The notes beneath the pieces are model-generated. The model was not told the DNA's origin, did not search any database, and was given only the letters and a program-made list of their open reading frames with translations. DNA of 64,000 bases, taken from Gp1-AA145 sp963757135. GTDB lineage: Bacteria > Acidobacteriota > Terriglobia > Terriglobales > Acidobacteriaceae. This document shows positions 26,103 through 35,332 of the stretch, piece by piece. The DNA lies in NCBI GenBank assembly GCA_963757135.1, contig CAVWQE010000011.1, positions 62,001-126,000 of the forward strand. The letters run 5' to 3'. Every line of letters begins with the position of its first letter. Position 1 is the stretch's first letter. Both the position numbers and the translations under genes were made by a program.

Positions 26103-27668
26103 TTATGTTCTATTCCGTGTTGATGCAGCCGGCGGTACAATCCGTCGAATGTTCTTCAACCATGAATGTGGATTGCCACCGTGGACCACGCGGCGCAGGA
26201 ATCCCAAGCGCTCCGCTACGTTCTCATCATTTCGCTGAATGCACGATTTCGTGGTTCTTGTGTACACGGCTAAGAATGTGTCCATGTTTCTAGGTTTCGC
26301 GAAAATGTAGGTTGCATGACCGAGTTGCGGTGTTTCAGCTATTACCGCCGTTTCGAGTTCAAATATGTACTCGTCTCGGAAAAGGTACATGCGACGTGCG
26401 GCCCGTGAGAGCTCCGCATAAAAGAATGGATCGTAGTCCGGACGCCAATTGATCTGAGCGATGTCGAAGTCAGGCGGGATGCCGAGGTCAGAGCACATTT
26501 TCTCCAGGTCTTTTCGCTCAATCGCTTTGTGCTCCAGGCACAGGTGGATTTGATCCAGTGCGCGAGAGTGCCGGCCGAAGCGACAGTAGGTATTTCGCGC
26601 TTTCTCCAGATCCTCCCGAAACTCAGCAGCGAACTGGACTGAAAGTCTGCTAGGCAATGCAGTCTCCCAATCGACAAGCTCCCAGTCACCGCTTCGCTTT
26701 TTGTATTTGCCGGTTCGAACAAAAACGCCGTCAACCTCGATCCTGCTGCGAAGCAGGTGCTTCCATCGGTTCCAGCTTGGATCCCACGGGATGGGCACAA
26801 GTGCAGGATCTAGCCAAAACTGAAGCTTCCGTCGCGGGTCGCGGCAGAATGCTTTGTCTCGATAGAACTCGCAATTTCTAAAGAGCACTTCAAACCTTCG
26901 ACGCGCTTGCGTCGGCACAAACGCCAGAACGGACCTGGCAAAGAAAACTTCTCCATCATTGGGGCGATCTCCACTCACCAGCAGTGCTCCATGACCGCCG
27001 TATGGGAAAATCGCGGGAAGCTCCGCATTGGACAAGAGCTCGTCGTAGTGCTTCCGCAGTTCGGGATGTCCGAGGATATTAAGGCCTCGTTCCAGGCTCA
27101 CTTGCTCGAAGCGTGGCGCTTCGAGTTCTTTCAATTCGAGCGCGCGCAGTTTGTAGGCAACGCGTATCTCCGCAAGGGAGGAAGTGCTTGTGATCCGCAG
27201 AACGTCGTAAAAGGTCTTGGCGGGGCGAGTGTCTTCGCGAACCTCGAAAAAATATTGGCGAAGCGCGGGGCAGGGAATAAAGACCCGGGAGAGACCAAGG
27301 CCTCCGTTCCTTATATGCACGGGCACAAAGCTTTGTCCGTTCCTGTCCACCCGTGGTTGCGCGGCATATTCGATAGGCACCAGGTAGAGGCTGGCTCTTC
27401 TTTCAGCCTTTCCATTTTTCGTGACATATGCTTCCGCCCCCGATCCATTCTCGTTTGGAATTGGGAACGTGATTTCATCACCAATCGCGATGTGACTGGC
27501 ACAGAACGGCGGCAATAGCAACGGTGTGTGGTTCGCGAGTATGCAGGACACTGCGTTTTGTCGGGAGAGAATCGCTATGATGCGAGCGCTGAAAAGTTGA
27601 GCACTCGAGTTCGCAGGATCCAAACCCTTGTTCTCGGACTGCGCATGGTAGGGCGCCATCAAAATCAA
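26103..27668 (-). CDS. Unknown protein with a J-domain-like segment lacking HPD
   Basis: A 521-residue soluble protein not recognised as a named family. Residues about 165-225 resemble a J-domain: TFYDVLRITSTSSLAEIRVA (helix I to II), then YKLRALELKELE, and a third helix ending LNILGHPELRKHYDELL. The HPD tripeptide needed to stimulate Hsp70 is absent, so it is probably a structural relic or binding module. The remainder (226-521) is rich in Arg, Trp and Tyr with no motif. Its start overlaps the stop of the HTH gene upstream (27665) by four bases, so the two are coupled. The first 40 residues are poorly supported and the true start may be internal. Confidence 0.6.
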   Translation of the reverse strand: MILMAPYHAQSENKGLDPANSSAQLFSARIIAILSRQNAVSCILANHTPLLLPPFCASHIAIGDEITFPIPNENGSGAEAYVTKNGKAERRASLYLVPIEYAAQPRVDRNGQSFVPVHIRNGGLGLSRVFIPCPALRQYFFEVREDTRPAKTFYDVLRITSTSSLAEIRVAYKLRALELKELEAPRFEQVSLERGLNILGHPELRKHYDELLSNAELPAIFPYGGHGALLVSGDRPNDGEVFFARSVLAFVPTQARRRFEVLFRNCEFYRDKAFCRDPRRKLQFWLDPALVPIPWDPSWNRWKHLLRSRIEVDGVFVRTGKYKKRSGDWELVDWETALPSRLSVQFAAEFREDLEKARNTYCRFGRHSRALDQIHLCLEHKAIERKDLEKMCSDLGIPPDFDIAQINWRPDYDPFFYAELSRAARRMYLFRDEYIFELETAVIAETPQLGHATYIFAKPRNMDTFLAVYTRTTKSCIQRNDENVAERLGFLRRVVHGGNPHSWLKNIRRIVPPAASTRNRT

Positions 27669-28717
27669 GTTCTTGCCTGAGGCGGGCAGGGAAGCGCTGG
27701 CTCACTCCCAGCTACATCCGCAATCCGCATACTGATAGCCGTAACTCTTCCAACGATAGTCACGTCGTTTGGATAACGAACATGGCGCGCCTGGCGGCCG
27801 GATTCGCGAGAGGGCACCAGGATCAAGTCGTTGTCGTGCAGTTCGCACCAGCTGCATACGTACGAATCGCGAAGCTCGAAGAAATATACCGGCCGATCAT
27901 GATCGCCATGCCAGCCGAGCGGCAGGAGTCTCTTCTGCCGGGGGTCGATCTGGACAAAAGACCCTGGGCGCACATGCGGGAAGAGTGTCTGGTCCTGCAT
28001 TCCGACATAGCCGTAGAGATTCTTCTCCCAATCAAGGTATTGCAGAAGGGTTGGGGGAAAGTTTCCCTTCCACGCGTCCAGCATCCGGGGAACCAGGTTC
28101 GTGGGCTCGGCTTGCAGTTTCTGCCTGAGCTCAGAGGCGGTCAAAATGACGCGGGCGGCATCCTCGGGCGCTGAGCCCAGCAAGTAGGTCCGAGGAAAGG
28201 CAAGGGCTCTATGCTCTTTCTCCGCATCTGCGATGGGGACTCCGCACCAGCCGGCGAGTTCATCAAAGCGGCGGCGATAGATGACGCTCAGGCTGTAGAG
28301 CTTACAGATGCTGGGCATCTGCTTCCCGTTTTCGATATCGGCAAGCGTCGAGTGGGCAATGTAGTAATCGATGTTGTTTCTCTGCTTTGCGATGTCGCGG
28401 GTCATGAGCGAGACATCGCGGACCGATAAGGACAGTCGTTCCCGTTCAGCTTTGAGCCGCGAACTACGTGCCAGGCTCGATAACAGCGCCACCACCGACA
28501 ACCACCGTAAAAAAATTGGACTATAGTACCGCGAATTTCTGCTGTGCGCATGAAAGAAAAGAGTTTGTTCTGAAAACACAAAAAAGTGACCAGGAAGTGG
28601 TCGGTATGGCGACCATGCCGTCCCGACGCCATCTCGGCGTCGGTTTACCGTAACCACCGTTGGTGGTGCTTTCTCGTTCTCACCGTTCGCGCTTAGGGAC
28701 AGGCCAGCAATCTCCAT
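27665..28717 (-). CDS. HTH (XRE-like) regulator with S24-like C-terminal domain
   Basis: An open frame of up to 350 residues. The helix-turn-helix lies at about 84-160 (SSRLKAERERLSLSVRDVSL, then STLADIENGKQMPSICKLYS). The C-terminal part resembles a LexA/S24 fold (YVGMQDQTLFPHVRPGSFVQ, then PVYFFELRDSYVCSWCELHD, then VTIVGRVTAISMRI) but shows no Ser/Lys dyad, so it probably binds rather than cleaves. Residues 1-75 lack domain character; a TTG or GTG start around 28500 is likely. It is divergent from the related two-unit protein at 28752. Confidence 0.65.
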   Translation of the reverse strand: MEIAGLSLSANGENEKAPPTVVTVNRRRDGVGTAWSPYRPLPGHFFVFSEQTLFFHAHSRNSRYYSPIFLRWLSVVALLSSLARSSRLKAERERLSLSVRDVSLMTRDIAKQRNNIDYYIAHSTLADIENGKQMPSICKLYSLSVIYRRRFDELAGWCGVPIADAEKEHRALAFPRTYLLGSAPEDAARVILTASELRQKLQAEPTNLVPRMLDAWKGNFPPTLLQYLDWEKNLYGYVGMQDQTLFPHVRPGSFVQIDPRQKRLLPLGWHGDHDRPVYFFELRDSYVCSWCELHDNDLILVPSRESGRQARHVRYPNDVTIVGRVTAISMRIADVAGSEPALPCPPQART

Positions 28718-28751
28718 ATCCCTGGGCTGAAGCGGTTTGGTATGAGAGAAC

Positions 28752-30365
28752 GTGCCTTCGCGTTCCGGACTGTCCTCCTCAACGACCGTCGAGTTGACGG
28801 AAAGACTTCACGCAATTCTTGCGAGCAAAGGGTTGTCCCTCTATCAAGCTTCGCAACAATCGATGGCACTTTACGGCAGGTCTTCGCCGTACTTCCTTCC
28901 GCACAATCTCTACTATGACCTGCGGCATGCGCCGTTCACGCCCAGTATCTATCAGATGTTTGCCCTGAGCCGTATTTCGGGATACCGAATCTCGGACTGG
29001 CTCCGGGTATTTGGGATCGATCTCGAGAATGTCCCGCGATTGCAGGCCATTCTGCCGCGCAAGCGAACGGCGCTGGTCGATAACACTTTGACGGACGACC
29101 AAGCCTGGGTCCAATGGTTCCGCAGTCGAGCCGGCCATGGCTCAATCCCGGCCATCGCCCCCTTAGTGCAGTTACTCGAACCGATTGGTCTCAGGAAAAT
29201 CTTGTCATTGCCCGGCGCGGATGGCGGCAGGTTCCTGTACGCCAAGATCGGTTTTCAGGATGCCCTGGCGTTTCCGGACCTGCTTCCTGACAGCATCGTT
29301 CGCGCAGATCCAGAGCTAATAGGCAAATCGCTCCCGGCAATCGATGGCCACGTTTCTGAACGGATATTCCTCCTCGAACACAGTAAGGGCTTATTCTGCT
29401 GCCGAGTGAGGCGCGTTCGCGAGAACGTCATTGTGCCGGTTGGCACAAAACTCTCATACGCACAGCTGGAATTCCGGCTTGCGGATGAGGCAAAGCTTCT
29501 GGGGGTGGTGGATTTTGAGATTCGATCTCTGGCTACGATCCAGCACCCGGAAGTTCCAAATGAGTTGGCAAAACTGTGGAAACCGAAGCCGCTGTTCGAG
29601 GGCGAGACAATCCGTCAGCTGCTCAGAAGGGGGCGCACGACTGCAGGGCTCTCGTTTCGGGAAGCGGCCGATGCTACTCGAATTGTTTCGGACGTGCTTG
29701 CCGATGGACGGTATCGGGTATCGACAAGCTCTATCTGCGATTACGAAGTGCAGGGCACGCCCCCGCGTGCCCTGCATAAAATTGCGGCGCTGTGTTGTAT
29801 ATACGGGCTCGCCTTTCAGCGTTTTCTTCGCTCGATTGGTATTCCTGTCGAGCAGGGTGGAGCTGAAGTGATGGCGGACCACCTGGCTGGGCGCTCTTCG
29901 CCAGAAGACTCGAGGTCAGAAGAGTCGAGAGCCCAGATAAGTGTTCGTCCCGGTTTACTCGAACACATGCTTGACCTCTGCGGGGAACCGCCATTGTTTC
30001 TACGAAATGCGATCGCTCCGCTGGTAGCGCTGCGAGAGATTTCGATGGGAGACTTGTTCTGGATCGGAGGTGCTCGGCAGCCGCTTTATCCCTATTTCGC
30101 GAACGCAGTATTAGCCGTTGTAAACCACCGGAGGAAGACTCCATTGCACTATCCCTCAAAGCCGGTTTGGAAACAGCCAGTCTACTTGCTCTTAAAACGC
30201 GACGGCTCCTATCTGTGCGCCTGCTGTGATGTTGAAAACAGCACGCTAGTGGTTCATCCGTACACCGAACGTATCCATGGCGCTTTACAGTTCCGTTACC
30301 GGAAAGATATTGAAGTGATCGGGCAGATTGTTGCAATTGCCCGAAGCACGATTAAAGATGTCTAG
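28752..30365 (+). CDS. Duplicated HTH-S24-like regulator
   Basis: A 537-residue protein with two successive copies of the architecture seen singly in the divergent neighbour. Unit 1 has an HTH (about 12-90: VELTERLHAILASKGLSLYQ, SIYQMFALSRISGYRISDWL) and an S24-like half (about 150-265). Unit 2 has an HTH (about 280-365: IRQLLRRGRTTAGLSFREAA, ALHKIAALCCIYGLAFQRFL) and an S24-like half (about 430-535: PVYLLLKRDGSYLCACCDVE, IEVIGQIVAIAR). No peptidase dyad is visible. The start is the GTG at 28752. It lies upstream of the lasso-type operon on the same strand and is the best candidate for its regulator, an inference from position. Confidence 0.7.
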   Translation: MPSRSGLSSSTTVELTERLHAILASKGLSLYQASQQSMALYGRSSPYFLPHNLYYDLRHAPFTPSIYQMFALSRISGYRISDWLRVFGIDLENVPRLQAILPRKRTALVDNTLTDDQAWVQWFRSRAGHGSIPAIAPLVQLLEPIGLRKILSLPGADGGRFLYAKIGFQDALAFPDLLPDSIVRADPELIGKSLPAIDGHVSERIFLLEHSKGLFCCRVRRVRENVIVPVGTKLSYAQLEFRLADEAKLLGVVDFEIRSLATIQHPEVPNELAKLWKPKPLFEGETIRQLLRRGRTTAGLSFREAADATRIVSDVLADGRYRVSTSSICDYEVQGTPPRALHKIAALCCIYGLAFQRFLRSIGIPVEQGGAEVMADHLAGRSSPEDSRSEESRAQISVRPGLLEHMLDLCGEPPLFLRNAIAPLVALREISMGDLFWIGGARQPLYPYFANAVLAVVNHRRKTPLHYPSKPVWKQPVYLLLKRDGSYLCACCDVENSTLVVHPYTERIHGALQFRYRKDIEVIGQIVAIARSTIKDV

Positions 30366-30505
30366 TTATCGAACAATACAGCCCGCCACCTTTCAGTAAA
30401 TTGTGTTCAGAATTATCAGAAGTTATAGCGAATTGATCGAATAGCGAACGCGTCGCTGCTTTTCTAGACAATGGACTCCGTCGTCTTTAATCTTGACCCT
30501 CGTGG

Positions 30506-32269
30506 ATGCCAGCTTCTCAATGGAAAGAGCGAATGCGGTCACCGTGGCTCCCCAATGAAATACGGTGGCTGAGTCACCAAATTAGACCCTTGCTGCGGTG
30601 GCATTTCGCTAGTTTTGTATTGATCACGATAGGAAGTCTTCTTACGCTTCTCACCCCGTTGATTCTCAAGTGGATCATCGACGTAATAATTCCTCAGAGG
30701 CGGGTCGGGTTACTAGGCTGCGCAGTCATCCTGATCTTTCTGACATATGAAGGCAGAGCGGCGATGAACAGCGTCAGTGGGTACCTAACTTTGAGTGCTG
30801 CCCAGAAAATGGCGCTCGCGTTGAGGGTTAGGTTATTGCAGCATTTGGATACGCTCTCGGCCGATTATTACGAAAACACACCCGTAGCCGCAGTTATGTA
30901 TCCCTTCAAGGAACCTGTCGAGGAGATTTCGTATTTTGGGTCTGACCTGCTTCCCGCGATTCTACGTATCTCCCTAACGACAAGTTTCACACTAGCAGCC
31001 ATGTTCGCCTTGAGTCCGCCGCTGACATTGATCATCGCTCCACTGATCCCGGTGTTCTTAATAAGCAAGGAACTCTTCCGAACGAGGATTGCAGTGGAAG
31101 CAGATGCTGTACAAGCCAATCGCTTGCAGTGGAGTGATTTCCTACAAGAACACCTGTCTTCTGCGATATCAGTTCAGTTAATGGGGCAGCCAACTCGGCA
31201 GGAACGAAGGCTGTTTCTCCTGTTGGCGCGCGCATTTCGATCGCAACAGCGGCTATACAGAACTGGCACAGGCTTTACGGTTTGCAGCTCAATAGCTGTT
31301 GCCCTGGCCATGAGCACGGTTATTGCGTGGGGCGGCTTCCGCGTTATTGCAGGAACTTTGAGCATAGGAGCGTTAGTGGCATTCTATGGTTTTATTACTC
31401 AATTGTTCGAGCCGCTCAACGGGGCATCTGATCTGTACGCACGAGCACAAAGAACTTTCGCCAGTATCCGCCAAGTGCAATCCACGTTTGCATTGAGCCC
31501 CACAGTTGTAAATGGCTACGACAGAAGCTTCATTTCCAAAGGATTTTCTCTCAAGATTGATTTTTGTGACGTCAAATTCCGCTATGCCAGGCAAGACGAA
31601 CTACTTCAGATCCCATGTCTTCGGATTTCGCCTGGCGAGCGGGTGTCGATCATCGGAGAGAACGGTTCGGGCAAGAGTACGTTTGCGAAGCTCATCGCCA
31701 GGTTCTACGATGCTGACTCCGGAGTCATTTGCCTCAATGGGAAGAACATCCGGAGCATCGAGTTAAAAGACCTGCACAAGGCTGTTTGTTATTTGCCGCG
31801 CGACCCCGTCCTATTCGATGGCACTATCGCTTCGAACCTGCGATTTGTGCGGCCCTCTGCCTCAGAGTATGAACTGCAAGCAGTAATCCGGTGCGTTCAG
31901 CTCGAAGACCTTGTTGCGTTGCTAGCTCGGGGCTTCCAGCAACGGATCGGCCCGAGTGCGTGTCAGCTCTCCGGCGGCGAACGCCAGCGACTTGCCCTCG
32001 CCAGGGCCCTCTTGCAAAGGCCTGAGCTGCTAATCCTCGATGAGGCGACATCGTGCGTTGACCCTTTGGCAGAAGCTCTACTTCTTGAAAACCTGAAGCG
32101 CGCGCTTCCCGGTTCGACACTCATTTTCATTTCGCATCGTTTTTCGAGTTGTTCGCAATTCGACCGAGTTCTTGTTGTCAGTCGAGGCCGAATCGTCAAA
32201 GATGGCGATTCTTCCATGCTGCCCATTCCACTGGTCCCTATCACCAAATCACCAGTTTCAGAAGTGTAG
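30506..32269 (+). CDS. ABC exporter (fused permease-ATPase) of the lasso-type locus
   Basis: A 587-residue half-transporter with about six N-terminal membrane segments (about 30-310) and an ATPase domain (about 345-575). Walker A is GENGSGKST, the signature LSGGERQRLALARALLQRP, Walker B LLILDEATS, and the H-loop IFISHRFSS. The Q-loop position, usually YxPQDxxLF, reads YLPRDPVLF, so the conserved Gln is Arg. There is no C39 peptidase domain, so it would export an already processed peptide, as McjD-type exporters do. It is the first gene of the run exporter, B1, B2, cyclase and precursor. The B1 gene starts 265 bases downstream, in which no other gene was seen. Confidence 0.87.
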   Translation: MPASQWKERMRSPWLPNEIRWLSHQIRPLLRWHFASFVLITIGSLLTLLTPLILKWIIDVIIPQRRVGLLGCAVILIFLTYEGRAAMNSVSGYLTLSAAQKMALALRVRLLQHLDTLSADYYENTPVAAVMYPFKEPVEEISYFGSDLLPAILRISLTTSFTLAAMFALSPPLTLIIAPLIPVFLISKELFRTRIAVEADAVQANRLQWSDFLQEHLSSAISVQLMGQPTRQERRLFLLLARAFRSQQRLYRTGTGFTVCSSIAVALAMSTVIAWGGFRVIAGTLSIGALVAFYGFITQLFEPLNGASDLYARAQRTFASIRQVQSTFALSPTVVNGYDRSFISKGFSLKIDFCDVKFRYARQDELLQIPCLRISPGERVSIIGENGSGKSTFAKLIARFYDADSGVICLNGKNIRSIELKDLHKAVCYLPRDPVLFDGTIASNLRFVRPSASEYELQAVIRCVQLEDLVALLARGFQQRIGPSACQLSGGERQRLALARALLQRPELLILDEATSCVDPLAEALLLENLKRALPGSTLIFISHRFSSCSQFDRVLVVSRGRIVKDGDSSMLPIPLVPITKSPVSEV

Positions 32270-32534
32270 CTCTGCACCGAAGAGCAAGGTGAAACCGACC
32301 TCCTTCTCAGATCCACCAGCGTGGTAATTCTTGCAATGTTCTCAATCGATTTAAACGAAGGACAGAAATTTAGGACCGAAAAACGAACACTGTTGTGTTT
32401 CGAACCACTTCTTGATGTCTCTGCATGTTGCTAACCGGCCAGCGTTTTAGTTGAGCATAGGTTCTTTTGCCGAAAGTTTGCGTTTTTTTGTCGCTTTCGC
32501 CAAAACCCAGTGAGAAAGTGCAATCAGGATTCCG

Positions 32535-32828
32535 ATGTACAGCGTTTCAGAGGACGTCCGCAGCACCTACAGCGAGGATGGCGCAGTGCTGCTGACGCTA
32601 CGTCGCGGCAAAGTATTGAAACTCAATGCAACCGGTGCTTTGGTTTTTCGGCGCCTGGAAGCAGGAGTCAGCGAAACGCAAATCGTCGCGGAAATGTGCA
32701 AGCGCTTTGGAATAGTTTCGAGAGCTGCTGAAGAAGACGTTTCAGCATTACTGAATGCCGCTGAACAACTAGGGCTCGTGTACCGGACGCTTTCAGATGC
32801 GAACCGACAGTTAAACGGAGTGCGTTAA
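32535..32828 (+). CDS. PqqD-like RRE protein (lasso B1)
   Basis: A 97-residue PqqD-family protein: SVSEDVRSTYSEDGAVLLTL, then GKVLKLNATGALVFRRLEAG, then IVAEMCKRFGI and a C-terminal helix EDVSALLNAAEQLGLV. This is the winged-helix RiPP recognition element, which grips the precursor leader and presents it to the peptidase and cyclase. It starts at an ATG 8 bases after AGGA, and its stop is two bases before the B2 start. Stand-alone B1 next to split B2 is the usual layout outside the enteric proteobacteria. Confidence 0.88.
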   Translation: MYSVSEDVRSTYSEDGAVLLTLRRGKVLKLNATGALVFRRLEAGVSETQIVAEMCKRFGIVSRAAEEDVSALLNAAEQLGLVYRTLSDANRQLNGVR

Positions 32829-32830
32829 GC

Positions 32831-33205
32831 GTGAACTTTTTGATCTTTAAAGCACTCGTCGGCCTCCTCGTATTTGACCTGCGTGGGTTTGATCGCGATT
32901 TTCTAAAAATGCACGCCTTCGTACGCAAGTGGCCGGTAGCGCAACGAAATCCTCAAGACCGGAGAGTAGGCCGCATCTCGGAGGCCGTAAATTACGCATG
33001 TGTCTGGTATCCGAAGCGAGTTCGTTGCCTGCAGCGTGCTGCCGTGACTACCTGTCTGCTTCGCAGCTGTGGAGTCTCGGCCAAGATGGTAATGGGCGCG
33101 CAGGTTCTTCCGCTCAAAGCGCACGCCTGGACTGAAGTGAACGGACGTGCCATTAACGAGAGAAGAGATGTACAGCGGGTTTACGAAGTTTGGGAGCGCT
33201 GTTAA
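32831..33205 (+). CDS. Lasso-peptide B2 leader peptidase (transglutaminase-like)
   Basis: A 124-residue protein from a GTG start, two bases after the B1 stop. The transglutaminase-like core is complete: Cys66 in KRVRCLQRAAVTTCLLRSCG and His98 in LKAHAWTEVNGRAINE, with an acidic residue (E110) where the third member of the triad is expected. B2 enzymes cut the leader from the precursor after the residue following the -2 position. It works with B1. The length is slightly short for the family, because the N-terminal extension is brief. Confidence 0.88.
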   Translation: MNFLIFKALVGLLVFDLRGFDRDFLKMHAFVRKWPVAQRNPQDRRVGRISEAVNYACVWYPKRVRCLQRAAVTTCLLRSCGVSAKMVMGAQVLPLKAHAWTEVNGRAINERRDVQRVYEVWERC

Positions 33206-33217
33206 GGCGGGCAATCT

Positions 33218-35128
33218 ATGAGTATTCAAGCGGGCATTCTATTTTTCGATGGCACTCGTGCAGACCGGGAACTGTTGCCCAGGACGCTTACTGGTCTCTC
33301 GATTCTCGGCGGGGAGAGCGAAACGACCTACCTCCAGAACTCCATCGGAATGCTGTATCGCTCTTTTCACACCACATCAGAATCGCGCTTGGAGAATCAG
33401 CCCTTCATATCGCAGGAGGGTTTGATTATTACCTGGGACGGCCGGCTTGATAATCGCGACGAATTCGTCCGAGAACTGGGTGAATCGTTTCGAAGTAAAC
33501 CTGATGTTTCGATCATTGCAGCCGGGTTAGATCGTTGGGGCGAGCACTGCTTCTCAAAGATTGTTGGAGACTGGGCATTGGCGATCTGGAATCCGCACCA
33601 ACGAATGTTGTTGCTCGGTCGTGATTTTGCCGGAATTCGACCACTTTATTATTCACAACAAGCAACTTCGATCTCGTGGTCCACCGATCTCGCTTCTTTG
33701 GTGTTGGGCCGCAGAAATCTTACGCTATCAAGCGAGTACATCGCCGGTTACCTCACAATGTGGCCGGCTAGCGATCTGACGCCTTATCGAGAAGTAAATT
33801 CCGTTCCCGCGGGCCATCTTGTGCGGGTCTCGAAAGACGGCATCAGCCAATATGGATACTGGAATTTCGATCACGCCTCGACAATTCGTTACAAATCCGA
33901 CGGCCAGTACGAGGAGCATTTTCGATTTCTTTTCCGACAGTCGGTTCGCCGAAGGGTGCGAACCGACTGTCCTCTTCTCGCAGAATTAAGCGGTGGACTC
34001 GACTCCTCGGCAATTGTGTGCATGGCAGACGATCTCATTGCGAGGCAAGAGATCGCGCCGCTACGGTTGGATACGTTCTCGTACTACGACCGTGCTGAGC
34101 CCGACGAAGATGATTTTCATTACTTCACCAAAGTGGAAGACCAAAGAGGTCGAACGGGACATCGCGCGGAGCTACGCAGCTGTGGCGATAGTCTTCGTTT
34201 GAAATATGAGGATTTCCTGCCCACACCAGGGTTTGGAGCAAGACAGGAGATTCAGGCCGCCTTAACCAACGTAGTGACACGCCACAACTACCGGGTCATG
34301 TTATCGGGAGTTGGAGGAGATGAACTCCTCGGCCAGGCGTTCGATCCGAGAGTGCAAATGGCGGATTTACTGGTTCGAGGACGTCTCCAGGCACTAGCCA
34401 AGCAGGTTATTTCATGGAGTGTCTTGATGAGAAGGCCATGGTACCTAGTCTTATGGGAAACCATGATGTTGCTATTGCCGGTGCGTATGCGGACCAAGCT
34501 GGCGGGAGGAAAAAGTGAGCAGCCCTGGATCGAAGAAAACTTTTATACAACTCACAAGCTCCCCTACCGACTGCTCCTAGCCGCCGAGGGCCATTGGTTT
34601 TGGCTACCAAGCAGGCGCGATTCATTTCAAACACTTGCGACACTTTCACGCCAAGCAACTTTCACCAAACCTTTTATAGCTGAGCGCCGATACCCGTATC
34701 TCGATCAAAATCTGGCGGAATTTCTTTCAAGAATTCCAGTCGAGCAACTGATACGGCCAGCTGATCGAAGATCTCTGATGCGCCGCTCCCTTAAAAGCAT
34801 CGTGCCACCGGAAATATTGGCCCGCAAAACGAAGAGCGCGGAAGGACGCTGCTACTCGATAACTCTAAATAAGCATTGGTCAGAAATCGAACAACTCCTG
34901 AAATCCCCATTAATTTCTGAGGCTGGGTATATCAAGCGAGACGAGTTTAGACAGGCGCTCGTCGACATGAGGGCTGGCAATTTATCTCCGCATTACGTGC
35001 GACTTCTTCGCGCTCTTTCCTTGGAGGTCTGGTTGCGCGACGTAGTCGAACGCGGTGTTATCTCTCGACCAGGCTCACCAGAGATTTCACCGGAGGAATA
35101 CGCTCGAGAATGCCAAGCCATAGCCTGA
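33218..35128 (+). CDS. Asparagine-synthetase-like lasso cyclase (C protein)
   Basis: A 636-residue AsnB homologue starting 12 bases after the B2 stop. The N-terminal class II amidotransferase-like domain begins MSIQAGILFFDG and so lacks the catalytic Cys2 of true asparagine synthetases, as expected for a macrolactam-forming enzyme that uses the peptide amine as nucleophile. The ATP-pyrophosphatase signature SGGLDSS is intact at 258-264. LSGVGGDELLGQ and the C-terminal KTKSAEGRCY region also match. It would adenylate the ring-closing Asp/Glu side chain and close the isopeptide ring. Confidence 0.9.
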   Translation: MSIQAGILFFDGTRADRELLPRTLTGLSILGGESETTYLQNSIGMLYRSFHTTSESRLENQPFISQEGLIITWDGRLDNRDEFVRELGESFRSKPDVSIIAAGLDRWGEHCFSKIVGDWALAIWNPHQRMLLLGRDFAGIRPLYYSQQATSISWSTDLASLVLGRRNLTLSSEYIAGYLTMWPASDLTPYREVNSVPAGHLVRVSKDGISQYGYWNFDHASTIRYKSDGQYEEHFRFLFRQSVRRRVRTDCPLLAELSGGLDSSAIVCMADDLIARQEIAPLRLDTFSYYDRAEPDEDDFHYFTKVEDQRGRTGHRAELRSCGDSLRLKYEDFLPTPGFGARQEIQAALTNVVTRHNYRVMLSGVGGDELLGQAFDPRVQMADLLVRGRLQALAKQVISWSVLMRRPWYLVLWETMMLLLPVRMRTKLAGGKSEQPWIEENFYTTHKLPYRLLLAAEGHWFWLPSRRDSFQTLATLSRQATFTKPFIAERRYPYLDQNLAEFLSRIPVEQLIRPADRRSLMRRSLKSIVPPEILARKTKSAEGRCYSITLNKHWSEIEQLLKSPLISEAGYIKRDEFRQALVDMRAGNLSPHYVRLLRALSLEVWLRDVVERGVISRPGSPEISPEEYARECQAIA

Positions 35129-35189
35129 CCTTCACGTATTAAATGGACTTCTGCTAGCAGGAAATCTCGGAGAAAGGAGGTAGAAGCCG

Positions 35190-35315
35190 ATGACTTACGA
35201 AAAGCCAGAAGTGACCGAACTGGGTGATGCATCTCGCCTGATTGAAGGCAGCAAATCAATCAAGGGAGAGAACGACACCCTGCAAGTGCCAGCCGACTGT
35301 GAATTCGGCGACTAG
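35190..35315 (+). CDS. Candidate lasso-type precursor peptide (A)
   Basis: A 41-residue ORF preceded by the strong site AAAGGAGGT, 9 bases before the ATG. The leader MTYEKPEVTELGDASRLIE has Y3, P6, V8 and G12 at exactly the spacing of the lasso leader motif (Y-x2-P-x-L-x3-G). The -2 position (residue 18) is Ile instead of the usual Thr. The predicted core begins at G20 and has Glu at core position 8 (GSKSIKGE), allowing an 8-member Gly1-Glu8 ring as in microcin J25. The tail (residues 28-41) is acidic and contains a single Cys at 37 and a terminal Asp. It is encoded last, 61 bases after the cyclase stop. Confidence 0.82.
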   Translation: MTYEKPEVTELGDASRLIEGSKSIKGENDTLQVPADCEFGD

Positions 35316-35332
35316 TGGTTGAAAATCTGAAT

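Noticed and set aside
27665..28717. Active LexA-like self-cleaving repressor
   Set aside because: No Ala-Gly cleavage site or Ser/Lys dyad can be seen in the S24-like half.
32270..32534. A second lasso precursor between exporter and B1
   Set aside because: No short ORF with Y-x2-P and a following Gly was found in the gap.
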